From: an uncultured Clostridia bacterium
GTDB taxonomy: Bacteria; Bacillota; Clostridia; TANB77; CAG-508
Direction of reading: 5' to 3'
Assembly (NCBI GenBank): GCA_934149155.1
Contig: CAKPDZ010000008.1
Coordinates: 1-32,307, forward strand
Length of the DNA stretch: 32,307 bases
Positions 1 to 7,515 of this stretch are shown one piece after another. Each line of letters starts with the position of its first letter. The stretch's first letter is position 1. The notes under the pieces are model-generated. The model ran no database searches, was not told the DNA's origin, and saw only the letters and a program-made list of their open reading frames with translations. Both the position numbers and the translations under genes were made by a program.

Positions 1-537
1 CAAGCAAATAAAAAGACAGATTTAGTAAATGAAAATGGCAATAATATTAAAGAAATAGTATCTAATTTAAAGCCTAACCTAGTAAACAAAAAGAATTATA
101 CTATTTCACAAGAACAAGTAACAACTATAAAAGATTATATTTCAGATGTAGAGGATACTACAAAATCAATGAAAAAAGTAAATGATTTAGATGTAATTAT
201 AAAGGAATACGAAAAAGATTTAAAAGAACACAATAACGAAGTTAGAGAATTAAACTCTACTATTAGACAGAAAGATGAAGAAATAAGAGATTTAACACAA
301 AATTTAGATATAGCAAAAAATACTATTTCAAAACAACAAAAGGAAATAAATGTATTAAAGCCATTCAAATATTTATGGAATAAACTAATAAAATTTATAA
401 AGAATAAAGTTAGATATTCTAAAAATGGAATCTATAAAAAAGTCTATGCAGAACTTAAAAGCGATAATATTTTAAGACAAGCAGATATTGATTTTATAGA
501 TAATAAAAACACTAAAAAAAGAAACTATGAATTATAA
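1..537 (+). CDS. MobV/Pre-type plasmid relaxase, C-terminal part (5' end outside window)
   Basis: The frame is open from base 1, so the gene begins upstream; a Met at 169 is internal. The visible 178 residues are the C-terminal tail typical of Mob/Pre plasmid recombination enzymes: a segment with TTIKDYISDVEDTTKSMKKV, then NDLDVIIKEYEKDLKEHNNE leading into a long coiled coil, and a basic helix (LWNKLIKFIKNKV). Family knowledge: MobV relaxases nick oriT of mobilisable plasmids; the catalytic N-terminal domain is not in view, so activity cannot be judged. Its presence marks the left edge as mobile-element DNA (integrated plasmid or mobilisable element). It is followed 17 bases later by an orphan gene, probably co-transcribed. 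No oriT can be assigned. Confidence 0.75.
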   Translation, partial: QANKKTDLVNENGNNIKEIVSNLKPNLVNKKNYTISQEQVTTIKDYISDVEDTTKSMKKVNDLDVIIKEYEKDLKEHNNEVRELNSTIRQKDEEIRDLTQNLDIAKNTISKQQKEINVLKPFKYLWNKLIKFIKNKVRYSKNGIYKKVYAELKSDNILRQADIDFIDNKNTKKRNYEL

Positions 538-554
538 AACGGAGGTAAAAATTT

Positions 555-884
555 ATGATATTAAAGTATAATAATGAAAAAGTAGTAAATTTAGTAAAAT
601 ATTTTGAAACATTAGATTTTGCAGATAAATTGAGATTAAGCATAGATATGCTTGAAAGTTATCATGTGAAAGTAAAAAATGATAAAGTTTTAGAAATTTT
701 AAAGAAATTATTGTGTGCAGTTGATGAACAATATAACAAAACAAAATTCTTAAATCTTCTTAACTATAAGCATTTACTTATGACTTCGGCACAAGTAATG
801 GAACTAACTGAAAAAGAGCAGAATATTTTTGTATTTGAAGTATTATATAATATTTACACTAGCGTGAAAGAAAGAAATTTTTAA
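555..884 (+). CDS. Hypothetical protein, 109 aa, next to the relaxase gene
   Basis: Starts 17 bases after the relaxase stop, with a good ribosome binding site (ACGGAGGT at about 539-546). I do not recognise the family. The sequence is predominantly helical in character, with Leu/Lys/Glu-rich stretches (EILKKLLCAVDEQYN, LNLLNYKHLLMTSAQVMELT) and no signal peptide or membrane segment, so a cytosolic accessory protein is likely. Position suggests plasmid/element cargo transcribed with the relaxase. No function is proposed. Confidence 0.6.
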   Translation: MILKYNNEKVVNLVKYFETLDFADKLRLSIDMLESYHVKVKNDKVLEILKKLLCAVDEQYNKTKFLNLLNYKHLLMTSAQVMELTEKEQNIFVFEVLYNIYTSVKERNF

Positions 885-888
885 AAAG

Positions 889-917
889 TTGCAATTTTAT
901 GTAAAATATGGTACAAT
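889..917 (+). promoter_or_regulatory. Sigma-A-like promoter for the 1065 gene
   Basis: TTGCAA (889-894), a 17-base spacer and TACAAT (912-917). Transcription would start near 924, giving a leader of about 140 bases before the 1065 start. Confidence 0.55.
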
Positions 918-939
918 AAATATGTACGAAGTTTTTCTT

Positions 940-1020
940 TGAAATTGAGAATATTTTCTCGATTGATTTGCTACATTATAGGTGGCAAGAAATCAAGAGT
1001 ATCTCATTGAAGGGAAAAAT
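940..1020 (+). promoter_or_regulatory. Leader with possible hairpins upstream of the 1065 gene
   Basis: The leader contains ATTGAGAA followed closely by TTCTCGAT (around 945-964), able to form an 8-bp stem with one G-U pair, then GATTTGC and GCAAGAAATC (about 964-993), which could form a second imperfect stem. No known riboswitch class was recognised. The structure is inferred by eye only. Confidence 0.3.
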
Positions 1021-1064
1021 AGTAAAACAAAAACAATAAGAACAATTTACAGGAGGATTTTACT

Positions 1065-1463
1065 ATGAAAGCATTTGAAACACGGAAAGCATCTGTTCAG
1101 CCGCAGTATGATTCAGCAATGAAAGACATTAGACAGGCAATGGGATGGGGATGGAAAAGTGCCCATGTAGGTCATGGAACTCTGTACCCTGAAGTTGCAG
1201 AAATGATTGCAAAGGACGGTTTTGATATCAAAATTGTCAAAAGAGCTGGTGACATTATGTCATATAATGAGGTTTCTTGGGAAAATGCAGAAGAAGGCAA
1301 GGAGGGAACTATTACTTATGTAGATGAAACTCAGCCTCAGCCTGATTCTATAGATATCTTGGTAGGTATTCTTGGACTCAAAAAAGAGGAAGCTACTGAG
1401 GCAGAAGAAGACGAACAGGCAACCAATGAAGAAAATGAAACTGATTCTGAAGCTGAAGAATAA
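1065..1463 (+). CDS. Hypothetical acidic protein, 132 aa, atypical base composition
   Basis: Strong ribosome binding site (AGGAGG, 1051-1056) and its own promoter and terminator, so it is a stand-alone transcription unit. The N-terminal 80 residues look globular (AMGWGWKSAHVGHGTLYPEV, MIAKDGFDIKIVKRAGDIMS). The last ~30 residues are almost entirely Glu/Asp with Ala, Thr and Asn (EEATEAEEDEQATNEENETD). It uses codons such as CGG, CCG, GCC and CTG that are rare in neighbouring genes and is visibly more GC-rich, pointing to recent acquisition, consistent with the relaxase fragment upstream. I do not recognise the family; an acidic DNA-mimic or phage/plasmid accessory protein is conceivable but unsupported. 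Confidence 0.65.
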   Translation: MKAFETRKASVQPQYDSAMKDIRQAMGWGWKSAHVGHGTLYPEVAEMIAKDGFDIKIVKRAGDIMSYNEVSWENAEEGKEGTITYVDETQPQPDSIDILVGILGLKKEEATEAEEDEQATNEENETDSEAEE

Positions 1464-1486
1464 GGCGAACACAATGTGAAACTCTT

Positions 1487-1523
1487 AAGGAGGACTAGTA
1501 TCACACTAGTTCTCTCCTTTTTA
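1487..1523 (+). terminator. Rho-independent terminator after the 1065 gene
   Basis: AAGGAGGACTAGT, a short loop, then ACTAGTTCTCTCC followed by TTTTT. Confidence 0.8.
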
Positions 1524-1574
1524 TATCATTTTATTAAAAATTTTAATTTTTAGATACACTTTTTTAAAATTATA

Positions 1575-1709
1575 TGTTAAAATGTATATACAGTCGATAA
1601 TCGGAAACGTTGCAAGTGTGGGAGTATGTTTTTTCGCAAATAACTACAGCTAAGGCACCAGAGTATACTAATACCAAGGGAGTTTGAAATTAGCCTTGGT
1701 ATTTTTTTT
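1575..1709 (+). ncRNA. Candidate structured leader RNA ending in an intrinsic terminator
   Basis: An extended -10-like sequence (TGTTAAAAT, about 1575-1583) precedes a roughly 110-base non-coding stretch that ends in a strong terminator: AATACCAAGG (1670-1679), loop, CCTTGGTATT (1694-1703), T-run to 1709. Upstream, AGTAT (1623-1627) can pair with ATACT (1665-1669), and AAGGC (1652-1656) could pair with GCCTT inside the terminator stem as an anti-terminator. The layout (promoter, folded region, terminator, then RBS and gene at 1800) is that of a transcription-attenuating riboswitch or a small RNA. I compared it mentally with common classes (purine, c-di-GMP, TPP, THF, T-box) and none fits. Confidence 0.4.
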
Positions 1710-1799
1710 ATCAATTTGCATTATGATATATCGGAAAGAAATGAACGAGTCTAATAAATTTATATTTTAAAAACAATTGTATAGGGAGGTATAAATTTT

Positions 1800-2207
1800 A
1801 TGAGTAAATCAATTATAGGAATATTACCTACGGAGACTACGATAAATTATTGTGGAGATGAATGGAAAGATAATTTATTTATTAGTGAAAGAGAAAATTT
1901 AATTATGCAATTGAATTTATGTTATGATAATGATATTCCAATACTTGGTATCTGTGTAGGGCAAAACAATATTGCAAGAGATTTAGGAGGAACAACTTAG
2001 CATACTAAGACAATAAAAGAATGTCCAGGCTTAGAAAAAGTAGCTTTTTGTGAAGATGGATATTATGACATAATTGAAACAAAAAACAAAACATTTTATA
2101 TTGGTGTCAGATTTCATCCTGAAAGTCTATATAAAATAGATGAAAGCCATAACAGAATTTTTAAGGAATTTATAAATACTTGTCAAGAAAAAAATTATGA
2201 GAAATAA
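1800..2207 (+). pseudogene. Class I glutamine amidotransferase (PuuD-like) remnant
   Basis: Good RBS (AGGGAGGT) and ATG at 1800. The reading frame stops at TAG (1998-2000) but the same frame continues to TAA at 2205-2207 with homologous sequence. The first part has the nucleophile elbow IPILGICVGQNNIARDLGG with Cys in GICVG; the part after the stop has FYIGVRFHPES, the catalytic His-Pro-Glu of class I amidotransferases. The N-terminal segment and about 50-60 residues between elbow and HPE are missing compared with gamma-glutamyl-GABA hydrolase relatives. Hence an internally deleted pseudogene with an in-frame stop; a functional short product is unlikely because the catalytic His/Glu lie after the stop. 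It sits behind the leader RNA. Confidence 0.75.
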
Positions 2208-2291
2208 ATGAAAAAATTTCAAAAGTAAGTATTTGGTGTGTTAAAAAATATGAAAAACTGTAATAATAGTAAAAAATATTCCAATAAAATA

Positions 2292-2320
2292 TTGAAAAGT
2301 GGAAACAATATTGATAAAAT
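2292..2320 (+). promoter_or_regulatory. Possible promoter for the 2401 gene
   Basis: TTGAAA (2292-2297), 17-base spacer, TAAAAT (2315-2320). Otherwise the 2208-2400 gap is plain AT-rich sequence. Confidence 0.4.
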
Positions 2321-2400
2321 GTGTCTAGAAATAAATTGCATAAAATGTAATTTGAATTTAAATTTTGCAGGCCAGAATTGGCAGAATAGGAGGTCTTTCT

Positions 2401-3477
2401 ATGGAAAGAAAAATTAGAGTAGTTCAATATGGAGTAGGCAAAATGAGTTTATACACAATGAGATATGTGTATGAAAAAGGAGCAGAAATAGTAGGTGCTA
2501 TTGATGTAAATCCAAATGTAATAGGAAAAGACATAGGAGAAATATTAGGAACGGAAAATAAAGGAGTAACAGTAACAAGTGCAGAAAATGCAAGAGAAAT
2601 GTTACAAGAAGTAAAACCAGATATAGCAATAGTAACAACAATGAGTTTAATAAAAGATTTGGAAAATCCATTAATGTTATGTGCAGAATTAGGAATAAAT
2701 GCTATTACAACATGTGAAGAGGCATTTTATCCAGAAAATTCAAATCCAACATTAACAACTAAAATAGATGAATTAGCAAAGAAAAATAATTGTACAATTA
2801 CAGGAAGTGGATATCAAGATATATATTGGGGACAATTAATTTCATCAATTGCAGGATCAACACAAAAAATAACAAAAATCAAAGGAAGTTCAAGCTATAA
2901 TGTAGAAGAATACGGAATAGCCTTAGCTAAAGCACATGGTGCTGGACTAACATTAGAGGCATTTGATAAAGAAGTTGCATCAGTTGATAAAATAAGTGAT
3001 GAAGAAAGACAAAAAATTATAGAAAGTGGAGAATATTTACCATCATATATGTGGAATGTAAATGGATGGCTTTGTGAAAAATTAGGACTAACAGTAAAAT
3101 CTCAAAGACAAAAATGTGTACCACAAACATATAGAGAAGATTTATATTCTTCAACATTAGGAATGACAGTAAAGGCAGGCGATGCAACAGGTATGAGTGC
3201 TGTTGTTACAACAGAAACTGAAGAAGGAATTACAATAGAAAGTGAATGTATTGGTAAGGTATATGCTCCAGATGAATTTGATAAAAATGAATGGACTGTA
3301 TATGGAGAACCAGATACAACAATAGTAGTTGCTAAACCAGCAACAGTAGAGTTAACATGTGGTTCTGTAGTAAATAGAATTCCAGATGTTATTAATTCAA
3401 AACCTGGATATGTTCCAACTTGTAAATTTGGAGAATTAACTTTTAAAGTAAAACCATTAAATGAATATGTAAAATAG
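2401..3477 (+). CDS. ord: 2,4-diaminopentanoate dehydrogenase (Ord-like, DapB-related)
   Basis: 358 aa from the ATG at 2401, which has AGGAGG at 2388-2393; an upstream in-frame TTG (2365) has no RBS. Family role: NAD(P)-dependent oxidative deamination of 2,4-diaminopentanoate in anaerobic ornithine fermentation, cytosolic. Seen: N-terminal Rossmann start (VVQYGVGKMSLYTMRYVYEK) then AIDVNPNVIGKDIGEILG, as in dihydrodipicolinate-reductase-fold enzymes; ITTCEEAFYPEN; and the characteristic stretch YGIALAKAHGAGLTLEAFDK with MWNVNGWLCEKLGLTVKSQ and AGDATGMSAVVTTETEEG. Length fits the family. The other ornithine genes (oraS/oraE, ortA/ortB) are not in the window, so it is a lone pathway gene here. 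Many databases label such proteins dihydrodipicolinate reductase; the Ord assignment is from recalled similarity. Confidence 0.7.
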   Translation: MERKIRVVQYGVGKMSLYTMRYVYEKGAEIVGAIDVNPNVIGKDIGEILGTENKGVTVTSAENAREMLQEVKPDIAIVTTMSLIKDLENPLMLCAELGINAITTCEEAFYPENSNPTLTTKIDELAKKNNCTITGSGYQDIYWGQLISSIAGSTQKITKIKGSSSYNVEEYGIALAKAHGAGLTLEAFDKEVASVDKISDEERQKIIESGEYLPSYMWNVNGWLCEKLGLTVKSQRQKCVPQTYREDLYSSTLGMTVKAGDATGMSAVVTTETEEGITIESECIGKVYAPDEFDKNEWTVYGEPDTTIVVAKPATVELTCGSVVNRIPDVINSKPGYVPTCKFGELTFKVKPLNEYVK

Positions 3478-3479
3478 AT

Positions 3480-3521
3480 AAAAAGTTGTCAATAGGAAAT
3501 TTTCTTTTTGACAACTTTTTT
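3480..3521 (+). terminator. Rho-independent terminator after ord
   Basis: AAAAAGTTGTCAA and TTGACAACTTTTTT form a near-perfect 13-bp stem. Confidence 0.85.
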
Positions 3522-3584
3522 GTTCAATATCTAACATCATTAATATGGACAAATCTAATTTTAGCAAAATTATAATCACTAAAA

Positions 3585-3635
3585 ACCTCCATGTCGCACT
3601 CGCATAAGCTCGTTTGGTCGCTTACGAGGTATTTC
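3585..3635. other. Locally GC-rich patch with imperfect hairpin
   Basis: Against an AT-rich background this stretch holds CCTC, CTCG, TAAGC, then GCTTA, CGAG and GAGG in mirror order, giving an imperfect stem around a loop near GTTTGG. No ORF, tRNA or known RNA was recognised. Confidence 0.3.
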
Positions 3636-3667
3636 AAAAACAATATATTATAATTTATGAATTAAAC

Positions 3668-3696
3668 TTGAAAAAAATAATATAAAGAGATATAAT
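3668..3696 (+). promoter_or_regulatory. Sigma-A-like promoter for the patatin gene
   Basis: TTGAAA (3668-3673), 17-base spacer, TATAAT (3691-3696), 35 bases before the chosen start. Confidence 0.6.
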
Positions 3697-3730
3697 AATT
3701 TCGAAAATGAAGAGAAAGAGAGGGCATATT

Positions 3731-4882
3731 ATGGATGAAAAAGAATATGGTTTAGTCTTAGCAGGGGGAGGGACTAAAGGAGCATATGAAGTTGGAATCT
3801 GGAAAGCTCTATGCGAAATGGGAATAAATGTAACATCTATAGTTGGGGCATCAATAGGAGCATTAAATGGAGCATTATTTTTACAAAACAATTTTGAAGA
3901 AACAGTTAAAATGTACGAAAATATAAAAATTGATAATATAATGAATGTTAATGGAATAGATGCAAATAAAAATATATTTGATTTATCTAATATATTTAAT
4001 TTGGCAGCAGATTATACCAAACAAAAAGGAATTGATAATACACCATTAAGAGAAATGATTAGAAAATATGTTGATATGGACAAACTATATAATTCACCAA
4101 TAGATTTTGGATTAGTTACATATTCAGTAAAAAATAAGACACCGTTACAGGTATTTAAAAATGAAATTCCTAAAGAAAAAATGGAAAATTACTTATTGGC
4201 AAGTTCATGTTTTCCAATATTTAAGCCTCAAATAATAAATGGAGAAGAATATTATGATGGAGGTCTTTATGATAACATACCATCAAATATGTTAATAGAA
4301 AAAGGGTATAAAAATATCATAATTGCAGACATAGCAGGTGTTGGATTTAGCAAAAAAACAGTAAATAAAGATATATATGTAAAAGTAATTTCATCTTCAG
4401 AAGACTTAGGAGGAACTTTTGAATTTAATCACGAAAGAATCTTAAATAATATAAAATTAGGTTATTTAGACACAATGAAAAGTTTCAATAAATTACAAGG
4501 ACATATATATTATTTCAAACCAGAAGAATTTGCTAAAATGCTAGAGGCATTTAATTTGCAAACAATTTATGGTTTAGAGTATGCAGCACAAATGTATAAT
4601 ATGGATAGATGCAAAGAATATACATTTGAAGAATTTATACAAGAGTTAAGAAATAGACATTTAGAAGCGGAAAAAACATATGTAAAAATAAAAGATACAA
4701 ATTTGTTTCAAATAGGTAAAAAATTAAATAAGTTATTTGATAAAGGATTAGGAATATGTTTAGCCAAAGATTTGTATTTAGATCGACCTGCTTCAAAACT
4801 TTCTAATTACATGTTCAATTTTGTTAAAGACTATATAGTAGCAGCAAAAGCACTAATAGAACTTGGTAATTATATGGATTAG
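3731..4882 (+). CDS. Patatin-like phospholipase (RssA/YchK type)
   Basis: 383 aa from ATG 3731, preceded by AGAGAGGG about 6 bases upstream; an ATG at 3707 is in frame but lacks an RBS and lies close to the -10. Seen: oxyanion-hole motif GGGTKGAY (residues 12-19), nucleophile elbow GASIG with Ser41, and the catalytic Asp in DGG (Asp176, YYDGGLYDNIP), so the Ser-Asp dyad of patatins is complete. Family role: serine-dependent acyl hydrolase acting on lipids or acyl esters, cytosolic or peripheral membrane; substrate cannot be read. No signal peptide. The C-terminal ~150 residues are helical and unassigned. The next gene starts about 50 bases on, probably in the same transcript. Confidence 0.85.
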   Translation: MDEKEYGLVLAGGGTKGAYEVGIWKALCEMGINVTSIVGASIGALNGALFLQNNFEETVKMYENIKIDNIMNVNGIDANKNIFDLSNIFNLAADYTKQKGIDNTPLREMIRKYVDMDKLYNSPIDFGLVTYSVKNKTPLQVFKNEIPKEKMENYLLASSCFPIFKPQIINGEEYYDGGLYDNIPSNMLIEKGYKNIIIADIAGVGFSKKTVNKDIYVKVISSSEDLGGTFEFNHERILNNIKLGYLDTMKSFNKLQGHIYYFKPEEFAKMLEAFNLQTIYGLEYAAQMYNMDRCKEYTFEEFIQELRNRHLEAEKTYVKIKDTNLFQIGKKLNKLFDKGLGICLAKDLYLDRPASKLSNYMFNFVKDYIVAAKALIELGNYMD

Positions 4883-4933
4883 TTTATAAAGTTGTTATAT
4901 AAATATTAGATATTGTGAAAGGAGAAATAAAAA

Positions 4934-5476
4934 ATGATTTTAGATTTTTTAAAAAAGTATGAAAGAGAATCAATATTAATATCAGCATTATTAATTATTG
5001 GAGCTATATTTTTAATAGCAAGACCAGGAATTGCAATATCAACAGTAGTCACAATTTTTGCAATTGTATTTTTAGTAGATGGTATTATAAATATAATTGC
5101 ATATATGATGGAAGATGCAGAAATAAGAGCATTTAGTAATGAATTAATGATGGGGATTTTACTAGTAATATTAGGACTTATAATATTACTAAATCAACCT
5201 TTGTTTATATCAATATTACCAATAATGATTGGAATATGGATATTTATAAAAAGTATTATGAAATTTCAATTAGCAATTAATTTAAAATCAGCATTGGCTG
5301 AAAGATGGGGATTATTATTAGTATCTTCAATATTAATGGCGATATTAGGTGTATTAATAATTGTAAATCCATTTGAAGCAATATTTACATTAACAAGATT
5401 TATAGGAATAATGATGATTGTTGTTGAAGTTATTAACATATGTGAAAGTGTATATTTTTTACAACAAACAAAGTAA
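4934..5476 (+). CDS. HdeD/DUF308-family integral membrane protein
   Basis: 180 aa with six hydrophobic segments in the repeated two-helix pattern of the HdeD/DUF308 family (for example LISALLIIGAIFLIARPGIA, MMGILLVILGLIILLNQPLF and LLLVSSILMAILGVLIIVNP). Each of these three includes a Pro after the helix, as is usual. RBS GAAAGGAG before the ATG. Family members are linked to acid or stress responses in enterobacteria, but the biochemical role is unknown. Follows the patatin gene by 51 bases and is closed by a terminator, suggesting a two-gene unit. Confidence 0.75.
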   Translation: MILDFLKKYERESILISALLIIGAIFLIARPGIAISTVVTIFAIVFLVDGIINIIAYMMEDAEIRAFSNELMMGILLVILGLIILLNQPLFISILPIMIGIWIFIKSIMKFQLAINLKSALAERWGLLLVSSILMAILGVLIIVNPFEAIFTLTRFIGIMMIVVEVINICESVYFLQQTK

Positions 5477-5479
5477 AAG

Positions 5480-5508
5480 AACAACCTTAATATTAAGGTT
5501 GTTTTTTT
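5480..5508 (+). terminator. Rho-independent terminator
   Basis: AACAACCTTAA / TTAAGGTTGTT stem followed by a T-run, right after the HdeD-like gene. Confidence 0.85.
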
Positions 5509-5562
5509 GATTATATTGTGATATATTATTTTAAGAGAAAATAAAAAATAGTAGGAGGAGAA

Positions 5563-6873
5563 ATGAACGAAATAAGTAAAGAAAATTTAAAGAATATAGA
5601 AGAAGAATACACAAAAAATGTAATAAATACTATTGCAAGAAGAGCATTATCAAAAAGCAAAATAAGAGACATAACAAAAGTAAATGAACAAACAGAATTT
5701 ACAAGAGACATGTTTTCAATAAACTTAAAAACATTACCAGTAACAGACCAAAAAAGTAGTGGAAGATGTTGGATCTTTGCAGGATGTAATGTGATAAGAG
5801 AAGCAATAGCAAAAAAATACAATTTAGAAGAATTCGAAATATCACAAAACTATGTTGCATTTTATGATAAATTAGAAAAATGTAATTATTTATTAGAAAG
5901 CATAATTTCATTAAAAGATAGAGAAAAAGATGATAGAACATTAGATTATTTATTAAGTACAGGAATACAAGACGGAGGACAATGGGATTTATTTGTAAAT
6001 ATAGTAAATAAATATGGAGTAGTTCCTAAAAATGCATTTCCAGAAACATACCAAAGTTCTAATACATATGGAATAGATAACTTATTAAACAAATATATTC
6101 GTAAATTTGCATATGAAATAAGAAATGAAGAAATGGATATACAAAGCAGAAAAGAAAAATGCATTAGAGAAATATATTCAATATTATGCAGTTGTTTTGG
6201 AATTCCTCCAAAAACATTTTCTTTTGAATATGTAGATAAAGACAAAAATTATCATATAGTAAAAGATTTAACACCAATGAAATTTTATCAAGAAATAGTA
6301 GAAATGGATTTAAATAATTATGTAAGTATAATAAACAGTCCAACAAGTGATAAGCCATTTAATAATGTATATACAGTAGATTATCTTGGAAATGTTGCAG
6401 AAGGAAATGAAGTTTTGTACTTAAATTTACCAATCGAAAGACTAAAAGAACTTGCTGTAAATCAATTAAAAGATGGAGAATCAGTATGGTTCGGTTCAGA
6501 CTGCGGAAAAGATGCTGATGGTACAGATGGAGTATGGGATGATTCTACATTTGATATAGATACTTTATTCCAAATAGATAGTAGTATGTCAAAAGGAGCA
6601 ATGCTTGACACAAGAGAAAGTGCAATGAACCATGCAATGGTAATAACAGGTGTTAATTTAGAGAATGAAAATCCAACTAAGTGGAGAATTGAAAATAGCT
6701 GGGGAGAAAAATATGGACATAAAGGATATTATGTAGCAACAGATAGCTGGTTTTCTAAATATGTATATCAAATAGTTATAAACAAAAAATATTTGTCAGA
6801 AGAAGAGAAAAATATTTTAAATAATGAAAGAATTAGATTAAAACCATGGGACCCAATGGGAACTTTAGCATAA
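5563..6873 (+). CDS. pepC: Aminopeptidase C (bleomycin hydrolase family, peptidase C1B)
   Basis: 436 aa, close to the usual 440-450 of PepC. RBS GGAGGAG ends 3 bases before ATG 5563. Catalytic triad visible: Cys69 in QKSSGRCWIFAG, His357 in MNHAMVITGV, Asn378 in RIENSWGEKYG. The C-terminus LKPWDPMGTLA ends in Ala, like bleomycin hydrolases, whose C-terminal arm reaches the active site to make them aminopeptidases. Role: cytosolic hexameric thiol aminopeptidase in peptide breakdown, fitting an amino-acid-fermenting anaerobe (compare ord). No signal peptide. Stand-alone: terminators on both sides. Confidence 0.92.
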   Translation: MNEISKENLKNIEEEYTKNVINTIARRALSKSKIRDITKVNEQTEFTRDMFSINLKTLPVTDQKSSGRCWIFAGCNVIREAIAKKYNLEEFEISQNYVAFYDKLEKCNYLLESIISLKDREKDDRTLDYLLSTGIQDGGQWDLFVNIVNKYGVVPKNAFPETYQSSNTYGIDNLLNKYIRKFAYEIRNEEMDIQSRKEKCIREIYSILCSCFGIPPKTFSFEYVDKDKNYHIVKDLTPMKFYQEIVEMDLNNYVSIINSPTSDKPFNNVYTVDYLGNVAEGNEVLYLNLPIERLKELAVNQLKDGESVWFGSDCGKDADGTDGVWDDSTFDIDTLFQIDSSMSKGAMLDTRESAMNHAMVITGVNLENENPTKWRIENSWGEKYGHKGYYVATDSWFSKYVYQIVINKKYLSEEEKNILNNERIRLKPWDPMGTLA

Positions 6874-6882
6874 GAAATAGAC

Positions 6883-6909
6883 AATAGAGCGTTATAAAGA
6901 CGCTCTATT
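6883..6909 (+). terminator. Hairpin between pepC and the HAM1 gene (weak terminator)
   Basis: AATAGAGCG and CGCTCTATT form a perfect 9-bp stem, loop TTATAAAGA, but only a short T-run follows. It may be a weak terminator or a leader hairpin of the next gene. Confidence 0.5.
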
Positions 6910-6934
6910 TATGGATAAAAGAGGTGAATGTAGT

Positions 6935-7504
6935 ATGAAAGAAATAATTATTGCTTCAGGAAATAAGGGGAAAATTAAAGAAACACAAGAAATATTAAAA
7001 GAATTTAAAGTTATATCAATTAAAGAATTAGGAATTGATATAGAGGTAGAAGAAGATAAGGAAACATTTGAAGGAAATGCAATAAAAAAAGCAGAAACAA
7101 TAGCTAGAGAGCTTAATGGAAAAATGTGTATAGCAGATGATTCTGGAATAGAAATAGAATATTTAGATGGATTTCCAGGAGTACGTACAAAAAGATGGCA
7201 TCAAGGATCAGATAGAGAAAGAAATCTTGCAATATTAGAAAAAATGCAAGGAGTAGAGAAGTCAAATAGAAAAATAGATTTTGTTACTGCTATAGCATTG
7301 TCTGATGGAAATAAAACTATCTGCAAAAAAGGCATTATTTCAGGTTATGTATCTGAAAGTATTAGAGGAGATAATGGATTTGGATTTGATGAGATTTTTG
7401 AACTAGAAAACGGAAAGACTCTAGCTGAACTATCAAATGAAGAAAAGAATGAAATAAGTGCAAGAAGAATTGCGATAGAAGAAATTAGAAAAGAACTTGT
7501 ATAA
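6935..7504 (+). CDS. rdgB: XTP/dITP diphosphatase (HAM1/RdgB)
   Basis: 189 aa from ATG 6935, preceded by AGAGGTG; an in-frame ATG at 6911 would add 8 residues but overlaps that RBS. Role: hydrolyses dITP, ITP and XTP to monophosphates, keeping deaminated purines out of DNA and RNA. Seen: N-terminal SGNKGKIKE (family T/SxNxxK motif), CIADDSGIEIEYLDGFPGV (ADDSG metal/catalytic motif), KTLAELSNEEKNEISARRIA at the C-terminus (family ELxxxEKNxISHR, with His replaced by Ala), and DNGFGFDEIF where the family usually has GYDPIF. The D-to-E change in the latter is mild. Followed 11 bases later by a second family member. Confidence 0.88.
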   Translation: MKEIIIASGNKGKIKETQEILKEFKVISIKELGIDIEVEEDKETFEGNAIKKAETIARELNGKMCIADDSGIEIEYLDGFPGVRTKRWHQGSDRERNLAILEKMQGVEKSNRKIDFVTAIALSDGNKTICKKGIISGYVSESIRGDNGFGFDEIFELENGKTLAELSNEEKNEISARRIAIEEIRKELV

Positions 7505-7515
7505 GGAGAATAAAA

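Noticed and set aside
1575..1709. Known riboswitch (c-di-GMP, purine, THF, T-box) in the 1575-1709 leader
   Set aside because: CGGAAAC recalls c-di-GMP-II, but the conserved 3' portion is absent; no T-box or purine core either.
2365..2400. TTG start for the ord-like gene
   Set aside because: No RBS before it; AGGAGG is placed for ATG 2401, which starts the Rossmann fold at the usual distance.
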